Origin: Hyphomicrobiaceae bacterium
Lineage (GTDB): Bacteria > Pseudomonadota > Alphaproteobacteria > Rhizobiales > Hyphomicrobiaceae
Direction of reading: 5' to 3'
Length of the DNA: 32,166 bases
NCBI GenBank assembly: GCA_020442165.1
Contig: JAGRKV010000043.1
Location: 1-32,166, forward strand
Part shown: positions 24,264 through 31,087 of the stretch, piece by piece
Layout of the letters: each line of letters starts with the position of its first letter
How positions within the stretch are numbered: the first letter of the stretch is position 1
Notes under the pieces: model-generated
The model's input: only the letters and a program-made list of their open reading frames with translations
Told to the model about the DNA's origin: nothing
Database searches by the model: none
Program-made: the position numbers and the translations under genes

Positions 24264-24556
24264 TGAGCCGCATGAAAGGCTTCAATGCCAACAATCCCAC
24301 CGGCGAAATGCCAGGGATCGAACCTGTGCGCCTTGATGTCCTGCGCGCCACGGTCGACCCCGCTCCGGTGCCCAAGGCACCGGCGCCCGTGGCGATGCCT
24401 CAGCCAGTCCAGCATTTGGTGTCCAAGCATTTGAGGTTACCCGCCGACATCGTCGACTACATCGATTACGTCTACACGAAGGACAATCGGATGAAGAAGC
24501 AGGATGCCTATACACTTGCCATCGAAGCGTACTTTCGGCCGCTGATGAAAAGATGA
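24263..24556 (+). CDS. Ribbon-helix-helix partition partner (ParB/ParG-like)
   Basis: This 97-residue protein has a flexible proline/alanine-rich N-terminal half (about 15-50) and a compact C-terminal domain (about 53-97: HLRLPADIVDYIDYVYTKDNRMKKQDAYTLAIEAYF) with the strand-helix-helix pattern of ribbon-helix-helix DNA-binding proteins. It starts in the parA stop (TGATG), the usual arrangement for type Ib loci. It should bind the repeats upstream of parA and stimulate ParA through the disordered arm. Confidence 0.75.
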   Translation: MSRMKGFNANNPTGEMPGIEPVRLDVLRATVDPAPVPKAPAPVAMPQPVQHLVSKHLRLPADIVDYIDYVYTKDNRMKKQDAYTLAIEAYFRPLMKR

Positions 24557-24946
24557 AGTGACTGCACGGGTTGTATATCGCATTGGTTTCGCGAAACTTT
24601 TTTCGAAGGTTTCTATTGTGCTTCCTGAAAGGCACTCCCATTTGAAAGGTGTCGATTGCGCCCAGCTACCGGGCAGCAGGGTCTCTGGATCCTGCTTAAG
24701 AATGACCTCGAATGAGGCCCAACGGTCAGTTTGACCGAAAGATCCGTCCGCCCAGAATATTCTGGGTTTAGTGCCGTCCATCACAACGACGGCCATATCC
24801 TTGGACGGCGGTTCGTATTGCGAACCACTGGGGACCGAATGGCCCCGTCCTGAGATCGACCAGGGCTCAACTTCTGTCAACGCGCTCGGTAGAGCGAGGC
24901 TGACGGTTGTTGATGCCACTGGGTAGGGGTCTCTCTCCCGCGACAC
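24437..24946 (-). CDS. Possible hypothetical protein antisense to the parB-like gene end
   Basis: A minus-strand frame of up to 169 codons. The part from about 24560 to 24920 reads like real protein (KDMAVVVMDGTKPRIFWAD, FEVILKQDPETLLPGSWAQ), but the last 40 codons overlap the parB-like gene antisense, and the start is unclear (TTG 24946 or GTG 24919). It may be a genuine small gene with an overlapping end, or a decayed one. If it is not coding, the 444-bp gap 24557-25000 has no other gene, only the hairpin at its right edge. Family not recognised. Confidence 0.35.
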   Translation of the reverse strand: MSRERDPYPVASTTVSLALPSALTEVEPWSISGRGHSVPSGSQYEPPSKDMAVVVMDGTKPRIFWADGSFGQTDRWASFEVILKQDPETLLPGSWAQSTPFKWECLSGSTIETFEKSFAKPMRYTTRAVTSSFHQRPKVRFDGKCIGILLLHPIVLRVDVIDVVDDVGG

Positions 24947-24967
24947 AACAGCCGTTAGGTTTTCGCT

Positions 24968-24991
24968 CTCCGAGGCGCATAGCCTCCGGAG
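24968..24991 (+). promoter_or_regulatory. Hairpin overlapping the ribosome-binding site of the Rep operon
   Basis: CTCCG-AGGC (24968-24976) pairs with GCCT-(C)-CGGAG (24982-24991) around GCATA. The GGAG at 24988-24991 is the likely Shine-Dalgarno of the first operon gene (ATG 25001), so the hairpin could mask it and hold back translation. Confidence 0.4.
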
Positions 24992-25000
24992 CCCTTTCGC

Positions 25001-25300
25001 ATGCCTGTTTCCAAAGCCTACCCCGTCCCCGCCGGATCGCTCATTTCAAGGGTGATCAATCTCGACGCTGGCATGATGCTTGTCATGCACGTTCCCCATA
25101 CCCGTGGCGATCATATCGCTACGGTGCTGACGGATGCCCGTTTCGGCGCTGTCAAAGAGGTCAGCATCACCGCTTTCGGCCTTGACGAGCCGATCGTCCT
25201 GACACTCGGCACGTCGAATGGTGCAGCGTTCACCTTCTCGTTGTCCGAAACCGATCGTGCGTTGGTGCGTGCGGCGTTCGCCCGTGGAGGCCGCCAATGA
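25001..25300 (+). CDS. First gene of the HUH-Rep operon, hypothetical
   Basis: This 99-residue soluble protein is beta-rich in its centre (VKEVSITAFGLDEPIVLTLGTSNGAAFTFSLSE), with no recognised domain and no signal peptide or membrane segment. ATG 25001 with GGAG about 10 nt upstream, partly inside a hairpin. The last 4 bp overlap the next gene (ATGA at 25297-25300), so they are coupled. Position before the Rep gene suggests a copy-control or accessory replication role, which is inference only. Confidence 0.7.
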   Translation: MPVSKAYPVPAGSLISRVINLDAGMMLVMHVPHTRGDHIATVLTDARFGAVKEVSITAFGLDEPIVLTLGTSNGAAFTFSLSETDRALVRAAFARGGRQ

Positions 25301-25560
25301 GCCTGCACTCCAAGCGCGACGTCGACAACTTTGTCGAAGACCTGATGACGGCACTCCTGTCGATTCCCATGCCTGTGGGTGAGTACGTGGTCGACATCCG
25401 CCTCGAAAAGCGGTTCGGCCCCAACCGGGACGTCAGTGTCGACGTCACCACACCCGCAACGTCGATCGCCCGTCGTCGACGCAAGACCTTCGAGCCCATC
25501 GACGGCCTTGAACTGGAAGGCCTCTCGTTCATGACCAAGGCCCTGCCACGTCAGGCTTGA
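25297..25560 (+). CDS. Second gene of the HUH-Rep operon, hypothetical
   Basis: This 87-residue soluble protein has a helical N terminus (DVDNFVEDLMTALLSI), a beta segment (EYVVDIRLEKRFG) and a basic patch (ARRRRK at about 58-63), which may bind nucleic acid. No recognised family. It overlaps the preceding gene by 4 bp and is followed after 92 nt by the Rep gene. It probably acts with the neighbouring proteins. Confidence 0.65.
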   Translation: MSLHSKRDVDNFVEDLMTALLSIPMPVGEYVVDIRLEKRFGPNRDVSVDVTTPATSIARRRRKTFEPIDGLELEGLSFMTKALPRQA

Positions 25561-25652
25561 ACACGCGGGGAGGGAAGCTCGCAAGCCTCCCTCCCTCGCG
25601 GTTCTGCGCAACTCCCCGATCAGGATACCTTCACTTGACCTATAGAAACATA

Positions 25653-26714
25653 ATGCAGATCCCGGCACGGCCGAAGCTGTCGCTGGCCGAGATCGTGGCT
25701 GAGCATAAAGCGATGGCGGAAGCTGCCGCTAACGCTCGTGAAGCACTTGCCGCCCGGGGTGGTCCTTTAAGCGGCCTTTATCGCGCGCGCGCCGAGAAGA
25801 TGCGGCGTTGTGGTAAGCGGCTCACGATTCGGGAGTTCGAGGCCGAGGATGGCACCATCCGTCAGGTGCCGAGCTTGGTTTATAATTGTCGTCAGCGGGA
25901 GTGTCCGCTGTCGCAATTCACGATCCGGGGCAAGAACCGGCGGAAGGCCACCACGCTCTTCAACGCGACCTTTGAGCGGCACCCCGACAAGCGGATCATC
26001 TTTGCCACGTTCACGATGCCGAACGTCGACGGGGTCGATCTCGGCGATGCGATCAATGTGCTCAATCGCGGCTGGACGCGGATGACGCGCACAGCGGCGT
26101 GGCGGCGCTCGATCGAAGGGTACTTGCAGTGCATCGAGGTGACGTATTCGCCTGAGAGGAACGATTACCACGCCCATCGCCATGCGGTGCTGGTCGTCGA
26201 CCACTCGTACTTCACGCGAGGTGACTCCAAGTACATCCCGCAGGCCAAATTGGCCGCGATGTGGACATCCGCGATGCAATCCCCGGTGCCGCTGATTGTT
26301 GATGTGCGCGTGCCGAAGGCCCGGCCCGGCGAGACGATGCTCGATGCCGCGATCCGCCAGGTCGTGAAGTACGTGTTCAAGAGTGGCGAGTTCTACGAAC
26401 GCACCGCCACCGGCTATCGCGCCGACCCGGACGTCTTGGAGGCCATGTATGTCGGCCTGGCCGGGCGGCGCATGTTCGGGTTCGGCGGCATCGTCCGCCA
26501 GACCGCACAGGCGCTCAAGCTTGAGCTTGCGTTCGACGAGGCCGAAGACGTGGCCGCTGATGGCACGCCCGACTGGTTGATTGACGCCGATGTCGACCTT
26601 GACGGTCCTGGCGACATTCTCTGTCCAGAACCCCGCAGTGCGTACGCGCTGTGCTTCGAGCCTGGTTCGCTGTTCTCGCGCCCTGCCTACGTCTATGCGG
26701 GAGAAGGCGCATGA
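25653..26714 (+). CDS. rep: HUH rolling-circle replication initiator (Rep_1-like)
   Basis: This 353-residue protein would nick a double-strand origin and start rolling-circle replication. Motif 1 is FATFT (117-121). The HUH metal motif is H173-A-H175-R-H177 within DYHAHRHAVLVV, matching the HPHxHxLL of Rep_1 proteins. The catalytic tyrosine is Y240 with K243 (KYVFK). A cysteine-containing segment near 53-88 (C53, C79, C84) resembles the Rep_1 region before motif 1. ATG 25653 is the first in-frame ATG; TTG 25557 would add 32 unlikely residues. It ends in an ATGA overlap with the next gene. It may replicate the excised circle, or generate single strands for transfer, alongside or instead of RepA. 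Confidence 0.85.
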   Translation: MQIPARPKLSLAEIVAEHKAMAEAAANAREALAARGGPLSGLYRARAEKMRRCGKRLTIREFEAEDGTIRQVPSLVYNCRQRECPLSQFTIRGKNRRKATTLFNATFERHPDKRIIFATFTMPNVDGVDLGDAINVLNRGWTRMTRTAAWRRSIEGYLQCIEVTYSPERNDYHAHRHAVLVVDHSYFTRGDSKYIPQAKLAAMWTSAMQSPVPLIVDVRVPKARPGETMLDAAIRQVVKYVFKSGEFYERTATGYRADPDVLEAMYVGLAGRRMFGFGGIVRQTAQALKLELAFDEAEDVAADGTPDWLIDADVDLDGPGDILCPEPRSAYALCFEPGSLFSRPAYVYAGEGA

Positions 26715-27001
26715 ACCGTCGCTCGGATGAAGCCCTGCTCGTGTGCTGCCAGGATGGCGACGAGACCGTCGAGGTATTTGCCTCGCGCAGTGCAGCCGAT
26801 CCCTTCAACGATCAGCTGCGGATTGTGTTTTCCGACGCGACGGGGCGCCTCACGGAGGAGCGCACGCTCGCCTATCCACGCGGCAAACACCTCGTGCTCG
26901 ACCTCTACCGACAGGAGCGGCCGCGTTTCGTGCTCGACCTTCGCCCGGCCAAAGATTCCAGATCAACGCACGCTCGCCGTGCTGCCTCGCGCAGCCGATG
27001 A
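26711..27001 (+). CDS. Hypothetical protein coupled to rep
   Basis: This 96-residue protein is beta-rich, with short charged strands (ETVEVFASR, DQLRIVFSDATG, RPRFVLDLRP) and a basic C-terminal tail (THARRAASRSR). No recognised domain. Its start overlaps the rep stop (ATGA at 26711-26714), so translation depends on rep. The basic tail could bind DNA or RNA; this is speculative. Function unknown. Confidence 0.65.
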   Translation: MNRRSDEALLVCCQDGDETVEVFASRSAADPFNDQLRIVFSDATGRLTEERTLAYPRGKHLVLDLYRQERPRFVLDLRPAKDSRSTHARRAASRSR

Positions 27002-27026
27002 GCAACGCCAACCGAGGAGATCAACG

Positions 27027-27041
27027 ATGACTTGGCCGTAA
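27027..27041 (+). other. Four-codon minigene with strong Shine-Dalgarno
   Basis: ATG-ACT-TGG-CCG-TAA (peptide MTWP) has GAGGAG at 27014-27019, spaced 7 nt from the ATG, an excellent ribosome-binding site for such a short frame. It lies in the 98-bp spacer between two operon genes. It could be a leader or minigene, or a remnant of a deleted gene start. Confidence 0.4.
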
Positions 27042-27099
27042 CCCCCATTTCCCGCACGACCCCGCATGAACCCCAACCACCCACCACAAGGAGAACATC

Positions 27100-27420
27100 A
27101 TGGGTGCGTTTTTCATTCTCGCTGGCAAGCTTGAGAACGTGTTCTCGGGCACCAGCGACTACGGTCCCTTCACCGTCCTCCAGATGTTGCTGACGCCGTC
27201 AAAAGGCCGTCATCGCTTCGTGGACGTGAAGGTGCCGGACGGCATCGACGCTAAACAGTTTGTGGCGGGCGATTCCTGGCAGTTGCCGGTGGACGTTAAT
27301 CCGCCGCGCCGCGAGGGCAACGGTCTCAGCATCTACCTGCGCAACGATCCGGATGCGCGGGCGCTGATGCGTAAGTTCCCGACTGATACAACGCCGACCG
27401 TCGGCAGCAAGTCTGCCTGA
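27100..27420 (+). CDS. Hypothetical operon protein, possibly ssDNA-binding
   Basis: This 106-residue soluble protein has no cysteines and a beta-rich core (ENVFSGTSDYGPFTVLQMLL, RFVDVKVPDG). ATG 27100 has AAGGAG upstream (about 27088-27093). Size, beta-rich composition and position beside a rolling-circle Rep and an FtsK-like gene recall the small single-strand-binding proteins of filamentous phages and related replicons. No motif proves this. It is followed by a terminator-like hairpin, so it may be the most abundant product of the operon. Alternatively it is simply an uncharacterised conserved protein. Confidence 0.65.
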   Translation: MGAFFILAGKLENVFSGTSDYGPFTVLQMLLTPSKGRHRFVDVKVPDGIDAKQFVAGDSWQLPVDVNPPRREGNGLSIYLRNDPDARALMRKFPTDTTPTVGSKSA

Positions 27421-27428
27421 TCTGCTGC

Positions 27429-27462
27429 AACCCCTTCCGGCGATGAGTCGGAAGGGGGTTTT
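27429..27462 (+). terminator. Terminator or attenuator inside the operon
   Basis: AACCCCTTCCG (27429-27439) pairs with CGGAAGGGGGTT (27449-27460, one extra G) around a 9-nt loop, followed by TTTTG. It sits directly after the 106-residue gene. The G-run of the 3' arm is also the only Shine-Dalgarno-like sequence for GTG 27466, so the hairpin may limit both transcription and translation of the downstream genes. Confidence 0.65.
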
Positions 27463-27465
27463 GTC

Positions 27466-27954
27466 GTGTTTATTCCCGTGTGTGTCATGGATCACGAGAC
27501 CGTCGCTATCACCATCTTCCTGTTTGGCTTCATGGTGCTGACCAGCCTGTGGCCTTGGATTCTCGACGTCGTACTCTACGCCGTCGTCGCCGGCATCGTG
27601 TTCGGCGTCTTCACTATCGCCAACGAGATCCTCAATCCGCCCGAGCCAGAACCGATAGGTGGACGGGTCATTGATCGCGGACACGTCGACGAGGGCCGGT
27701 ATGTGTTGGTGTCCAAGCCGTTGTCGTTGCGCAGCGTATCGACCGACGTCGCGCTGCTGACACTGGTCTATATCGATGCCGCAAATCAGGTCACGAGCGC
27801 GTACTCGCACGTCCTTACCCATGAGGACCGCCATCGCCCCATCCTTGTCGGGCATCGTGCTGGTCAGGACGTGCTTTACTGCAGGGCAGGGGACACCGGT
27901 GCTCCCCTCGCGCTGACGCAACCGCTTCCCCTTTTCGAAGGGGAGGTGTCATGA
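27466..27954 (+). CDS. Membrane protein, first of a related pair
   Basis: Up to 162 residues. Two hydrophobic segments near the N terminus (TIFLFGFMVLTSLWPWIL and VVLYAVVAGIVFGVFTI) precede a soluble domain. That domain shares a pattern with the next protein: G-x-VDEG-xx-VLV-xx-PL, then LLT-V-x-D and SA. GTG 27466 (GGGGG 7 nt upstream) and ATG 27487 are both possible starts. Its stop overlaps the next gene (ATGA at 27951-27954). The pair probably arose by duplication and may form an inner-membrane complex for the FtsK-like ATPase encoded next. Confidence 0.7.
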   Translation: MFIPVCVMDHETVAITIFLFGFMVLTSLWPWILDVVLYAVVAGIVFGVFTIANEILNPPEPEPIGGRVIDRGHVDEGRYVLVSKPLSLRSVSTDVALLTLVYIDAANQVTSAYSHVLTHEDRHRPILVGHRAGQDVLYCRAGDTGAPLALTQPLPLFEGEVS

Positions 27955-28379
27955 GCACCTGGATGTGGTTTGCCCTCGCGCTCATCGTGTTGATGGGGTT
28001 CAGCGCGTTGCTGGTAGCAACGTCGCCGCCGCCCGCACCACTGTCACAGCCGGGCGCCGCGAACGACATCGTTATCGGTGGCGTCGCGGGAACGACGGGC
28101 CTCCACATGGTTATCGCCCATGGACGGGTTGATGAAGGCGCGTTCGTGCTCGTGCGCACGCCCCTCGCGGAATACCCGCTCGACAAGGTGCTGCTGACCC
28201 AGGTGTTCGTCGACGACGACGGCAACCTGGTCAGCGCACGCTACTGCCGGGTCGCTCTGTTCGACACTGGCAAGATTGAACTCGGCCAGCGCAATGGTGC
28301 GCCGGTCATCCTCATCCTTGGACCCGGCGCCGGAGTTGCGCGGTTTTCGGCCGACCCTGAGACCCGCTGGACGCATTAG
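27951..28379 (+). CDS. Membrane-anchored protein, second of a related pair
   Basis: This 142-residue protein has one N-terminal membrane segment (WMWFALALIVLMGFSALLVA) followed by a soluble domain. The segment GRVDEGAFVLVRTPL...LLTQVFVDDDGNLVSA parallels GHVDEGRYVLVSKPL...LLTLVYIDAANQVTSA in the preceding gene, so the two are paralogues. It overlaps that gene by 4 bp and has GGGAGG upstream. The soluble domain is likely periplasmic if the N terminus is cytoplasmic. Function unknown; a DNA-export or membrane-anchoring role is inferred from the adjacent ATPase. Confidence 0.7.
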   Translation: MSTWMWFALALIVLMGFSALLVATSPPPAPLSQPGAANDIVIGGVAGTTGLHMVIAHGRVDEGAFVLVRTPLAEYPLDKVLLTQVFVDDDGNLVSARYCRVALFDTGKIELGQRNGAPVILILGPGAGVARFSADPETRWTH

Positions 28380-28389
28380 GAGAACGCTC

Positions 28390-29838
28390 ATGTCGCGATC
28401 ATCGCGAACCGAACTCGACGCGGTGGCGTTGGCGCAGGCTGAACGGGCCCTCGCCATCTACACGCGCACCCAGCATGAACGCGAGGTGGCACGCCAGGCG
28501 GCGGAAGCGGAGCAGATCCGCCTGAAGATGGAAGCGGAAGCGACCGAACAGGCCCGCCAGGCAGCGGAACTTGCCCGCATGGAAGCCGAGTCGGCGGCAC
28601 GTATTCGTGCTCGCGAAGCGGAGGACTACGCAGCCAATCCCGCCAACCTGGACAACGTGCTCTTGCGCTTCCAATCGAGCGCACCGGAGCACCAAGCGCT
28701 CATCGCCAGTCAAATTGCCGGGGTGCTGCGCCAGCATCGCGACAATGAGGGTAAGATCCCGTTCGCGGACCTGCCCCTCCACGGTCGTCTCGTGTTCCTC
28801 GGTGCCTTTCTGGATATCCGGATCGGCAAGGATTACCCCCGTCTCGACCTCGCTACGGTCGACCTCAAGGCGAACGCGTTCGTCTACGTCAGTCGCTATG
28901 GCCCGGCCGACCTCACCATTTGGCGCGCCAAGCGCGAGCAGATCGACCGGTATCTGGGCGGGCGTTGGCAAGTCGACATCGTCGACGGCACCAGCGTGAA
29001 GCTGCGGCGCTTGCCGGACTTGCCGGCGCGGATCCCGTTCGATCGGCAGTATCTGAGGGAGGGCCATGTGTTCATGGGCATCCGGGTCGATGACGCCACC
29101 CCGCTCTACTGGCCGCTGCGCGACATGACGCACAGTCTGGTCGCGGGCATGACCGGCGTCGGCAAGTCGTTCCTGCTGCGGCAGCTGCTGTGTAGCGTGT
29201 TCCATAACCTGTCGATCATCGACGAGTTGATCTTGGTCGATCTCAAAGGTGGCGTGGAGCTGATGCGCTTTACTGGTTGGTCGCCAAAGATCACCGTCAT
29301 CAAGCGTTACGAGGATCTGCACGCGGTTATTGATGGTCTCGTCGCCACCATGAACCGTCGCTTCGATGAGATGGAAGCGGTGGTGGAGGTCACCTATCCC
29401 GGCCGGTACATCTTTTTGGTGATCGACGAGTATTCGGCGATCAGCCTGACGATCCCGCCGAAGGGCGACAAGGATAAGGTCGCGCAGCATGCGCAGCTGC
29501 TCGCCAATCTCAGTCTGCTCGCGGCGCAGGCGCGCGCTGCCAACATTCGCATCTATGCGCAATTGCAGAAGCCGATCGACAAGCACATCGAGACCTCGGT
29601 GCGCGAGAACCTGCCGTCGACGTTGTGCTTCATGATGCAGAGCCGCACTAACGCTGCCGCGCTGTTCGGCGACCTCGATAGCTTGCCTGCAGATCCCATA
29701 CGGCTGCCGCGTGGCCAGTACCTGTTCAAGAACGGCGCCACCAATGCGGTGGATCTCATCCAGGCGACCTATGTCGACCCGGACGACCTCGACTTGATGC
29801 GTGCCTGCATCCCCTTCGCTGAAAGGACATCGCCATGA
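28390..29838 (+). CDS. FtsK/HerA-like DNA-translocase ATPase with N-terminal coiled coil
   Basis: This 482-residue protein has an N-terminal charged coiled coil (about 10-80, rich in E, A, R, Q), a middle domain (about 85-230) and an FtsK-type motor. The motor carries Walker A GMTGVGKSF (253-261), followed by LVDLKGGVEL (282-291), and Walker B IFLVIDEYSA (341-350). No N-terminal membrane span is seen, so it probably relies on the two membrane proteins encoded just upstream. ATG 28390 has AGGAG; an upstream in-frame start at 28276 is unlikely. The stop overlaps the next gene (ATGA). Rep plus an FtsK-like motor recalls actinomycete integrative elements that move double-stranded DNA, and also filamentous-phage-like modules. 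Confidence 0.85.
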   Translation: MSRSSRTELDAVALAQAERALAIYTRTQHEREVARQAAEAEQIRLKMEAEATEQARQAAELARMEAESAARIRAREAEDYAANPANLDNVLLRFQSSAPEHQALIASQIAGVLRQHRDNEGKIPFADLPLHGRLVFLGAFLDIRIGKDYPRLDLATVDLKANAFVYVSRYGPADLTIWRAKREQIDRYLGGRWQVDIVDGTSVKLRRLPDLPARIPFDRQYLREGHVFMGIRVDDATPLYWPLRDMTHSLVAGMTGVGKSFLLRQLLCSVFHNLSIIDELILVDLKGGVELMRFTGWSPKITVIKRYEDLHAVIDGLVATMNRRFDEMEAVVEVTYPGRYIFLVIDEYSAISLTIPPKGDKDKVAQHAQLLANLSLLAAQARAANIRIYAQLQKPIDKHIETSVRENLPSTLCFMMQSRTNAAALFGDLDSLPADPIRLPRGQYLFKNGATNAVDLIQATYVDPDDLDLMRACIPFAERTSP

Positions 29839-30071
29839 CCGCCGCGCCAGCCAGGCCCGACGACGTGTTCTTGACCACGGAGGAAGCGGCTGCCTTCGTG
29901 CGGCTGTCGCCGCGTACGCTGGAGCGCTTTCGTGTCGAGGGAAGCGGGCCGCCGTTCTGCAAGGCGGGCCCGGGCAAGCGTGCGCGGGTGCTTTATCGCA
30001 AGGCCGACTTGGAGGCGTGGTTGGCCGGGTTCAGCTTCCGGTCAACGTCGGAGTACGACCGTGAGCGTTAA
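29835..30071 (+). CDS. AlpA/excisionase-like helix-turn-helix protein
   Basis: This 78-residue protein has a MerR-like winged helix-turn-helix of the HTH_17 type: FLTTEEAAAFVRLSPRTLERFRVEG, then a basic wing (KRARVLYRKADLEAWLAGF). Such proteins regulate integrase genes or act as directionality factors (AlpA, Xis). It is the last strongly supported gene of the operon, coupled to the FtsK-like gene by an ATGA overlap (29835-29838). It is the best candidate in the window for the excision factor, which is inferred from family only. Confidence 0.82.
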   Translation: MTAAPARPDDVFLTTEEAAAFVRLSPRTLERFRVEGSGPPFCKAGPGKRARVLYRKADLEAWLAGFSFRSTSEYDRER

Positions 30072-30502
30072 GCGCGAGGTCGCCGCTTTGATCGTCGAGC
30101 ACCACCGCTGCTGGGACGGCGAGCCGACGCCCTTTACGGCCAGTCAGGATGGGTCACGCACCCTTCGTGGACATCCTGGCGGCCGTGGGCGTCGGCGAGC
30201 CGCGATGCGATCGCAGATAGCGCCACCAGACGCAGCAGGACAGATTTTAGGGTGTTTTCGAGGAGCGCGAGCGCCGGTGATGACCGTAGCGAGGTCGGAG
30301 GCAGCGGGCGGGCGCGTACGGCGGCTTCAGCCGCCGCACACAGCCCGTTCGTTACGACGGCCCGCAAGGGAGCCACCGGAAGCAAGCGAGCGCCGCGCAA
30401 GGGGCGGACGGAGGACGTCCCGCCGCGCCATCGTGAACGTTCACGCGTAGCGGGCGGGGCAGCCAACGTTCCCCGGTCCCTCGTGCCTCTAGGGGCAAGG
30501 GC
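30061..30502 (+). other. Region after the operon: possible broken gene and G+C-rich structure
   Basis: A GTG at 30061, overlapping the stop of the AlpA-like gene, opens a frame with a protein-like start (KREVAALIVEHHRCWDGEP). Protein-like sequence then appears in the +1 frame (GHAPFVDILAAVGVGEP, to a stop near 30217). This looks like a gene broken by a frameshift. The rest (about 30220-30500) is Arg-codon-rich and not gene-like. It contains a perfect hairpin CGGCGGC-TTCA-GCCGCCG at 30319-30336. Confidence 0.35.
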
Positions 30503-30718
30503 TTAAGGCAGCGGCAGATCGTCAGGATAGTCGTCGGGGTATTTGCCGGTTCGCTCGAAGTGTTTTCGGGCGTAGCGATGTTTGCGAAAGAATCCTTCTT
30601 TCCGCAATTGCTTGATCCGCGCCTGCTCCATACGGTGGAGCAGGTACCAGATGCCGAGCATCCCGTTCACAAGCGCCCAGAACGTGAGGTACTTCGCGAG
30701 GATGATGAGGTCGTCCAT
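30503..30718 (-). CDS. Small single-pass membrane protein
   Basis: This 71-residue protein has one membrane segment (about 5-27: IILAKYLTFWALVNGMLGIWYLL) followed by a strongly basic cytoplasmic-type tail (RKEGFFRKHRYARKHFERTG) and an acidic, proline-rich C terminus. ATG 30718. It is transcribed against the Rep/FtsK-like operon. Small basic membrane proteins are common near mobile-element ends, but the family is not recognised. It may affect entry exclusion or be cargo; this is speculative. Confidence 0.65.
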   Translation of the reverse strand: MDDLIILAKYLTFWALVNGMLGIWYLLHRMEQARIKQLRKEGFFRKHRYARKHFERTGKYPDDYPDDLPLP

Positions 30719-31054
30719 GTCATGATGCTTTCCTTGGTTTGCAAGGTATTGTCGCGCATGGCCTTCGGGACGTCAGAGATCCGGCGACGGGAAAGCTTCG
30801 GAATGGTCGCAAGCTGTTCGGAGGCTCCGCACGAGGGGCCCCTCTGGGGAGACGTGTGGATGCCGAATAGCGATCGTGCGAGCCGCGATCTTGACGGCCC
30901 GAAGGCCAGGGGCCGCTCAGTTCGGCTTTGCCACGAAAAACCATGCGATCTGTCGATGCGGTGATTCACACCCCTATTCGCCGCAAGATACGCGGTGATT
31001 ATTGACGGTGCGGCATCCCCCGATGAACTCGCCAGTTGCGATCAACCGCCATAA
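30719..31054. other. Intergenic region near the right end
   Basis: About 336 bp without a convincing gene. Minus-strand frames here have Arg/Ser/Pro-rich, non-protein-like composition. GAGGGGCCCCTC at 30833-30844 is a perfect palindrome. The region contains the promoter area of the small membrane protein (minus strand). Confidence 0.4.
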
Positions 31055-31075
31055 AGGGCGCCACGGTGGGCGCCC
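31055..31075 (-). terminator. Terminator of the DUF2958 gene
   Basis: On the minus strand GGGCGCC and GGCGCCC pair around 6 nt (31056-31075) and are followed by TTTAT. It lies just past the stop of the gene at 31088. The T-run is short, so termination may be partial. Confidence 0.6.
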
Positions 31076-31087
31076 GTGCTTAGTGCC

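Noticed and set aside
28399..29586. 395-codon minus-strand frame opposite the FtsK-like gene
   Set aside because: Antisense shadow. The plus strand has Walker A and B motifs and ATGA couplings.
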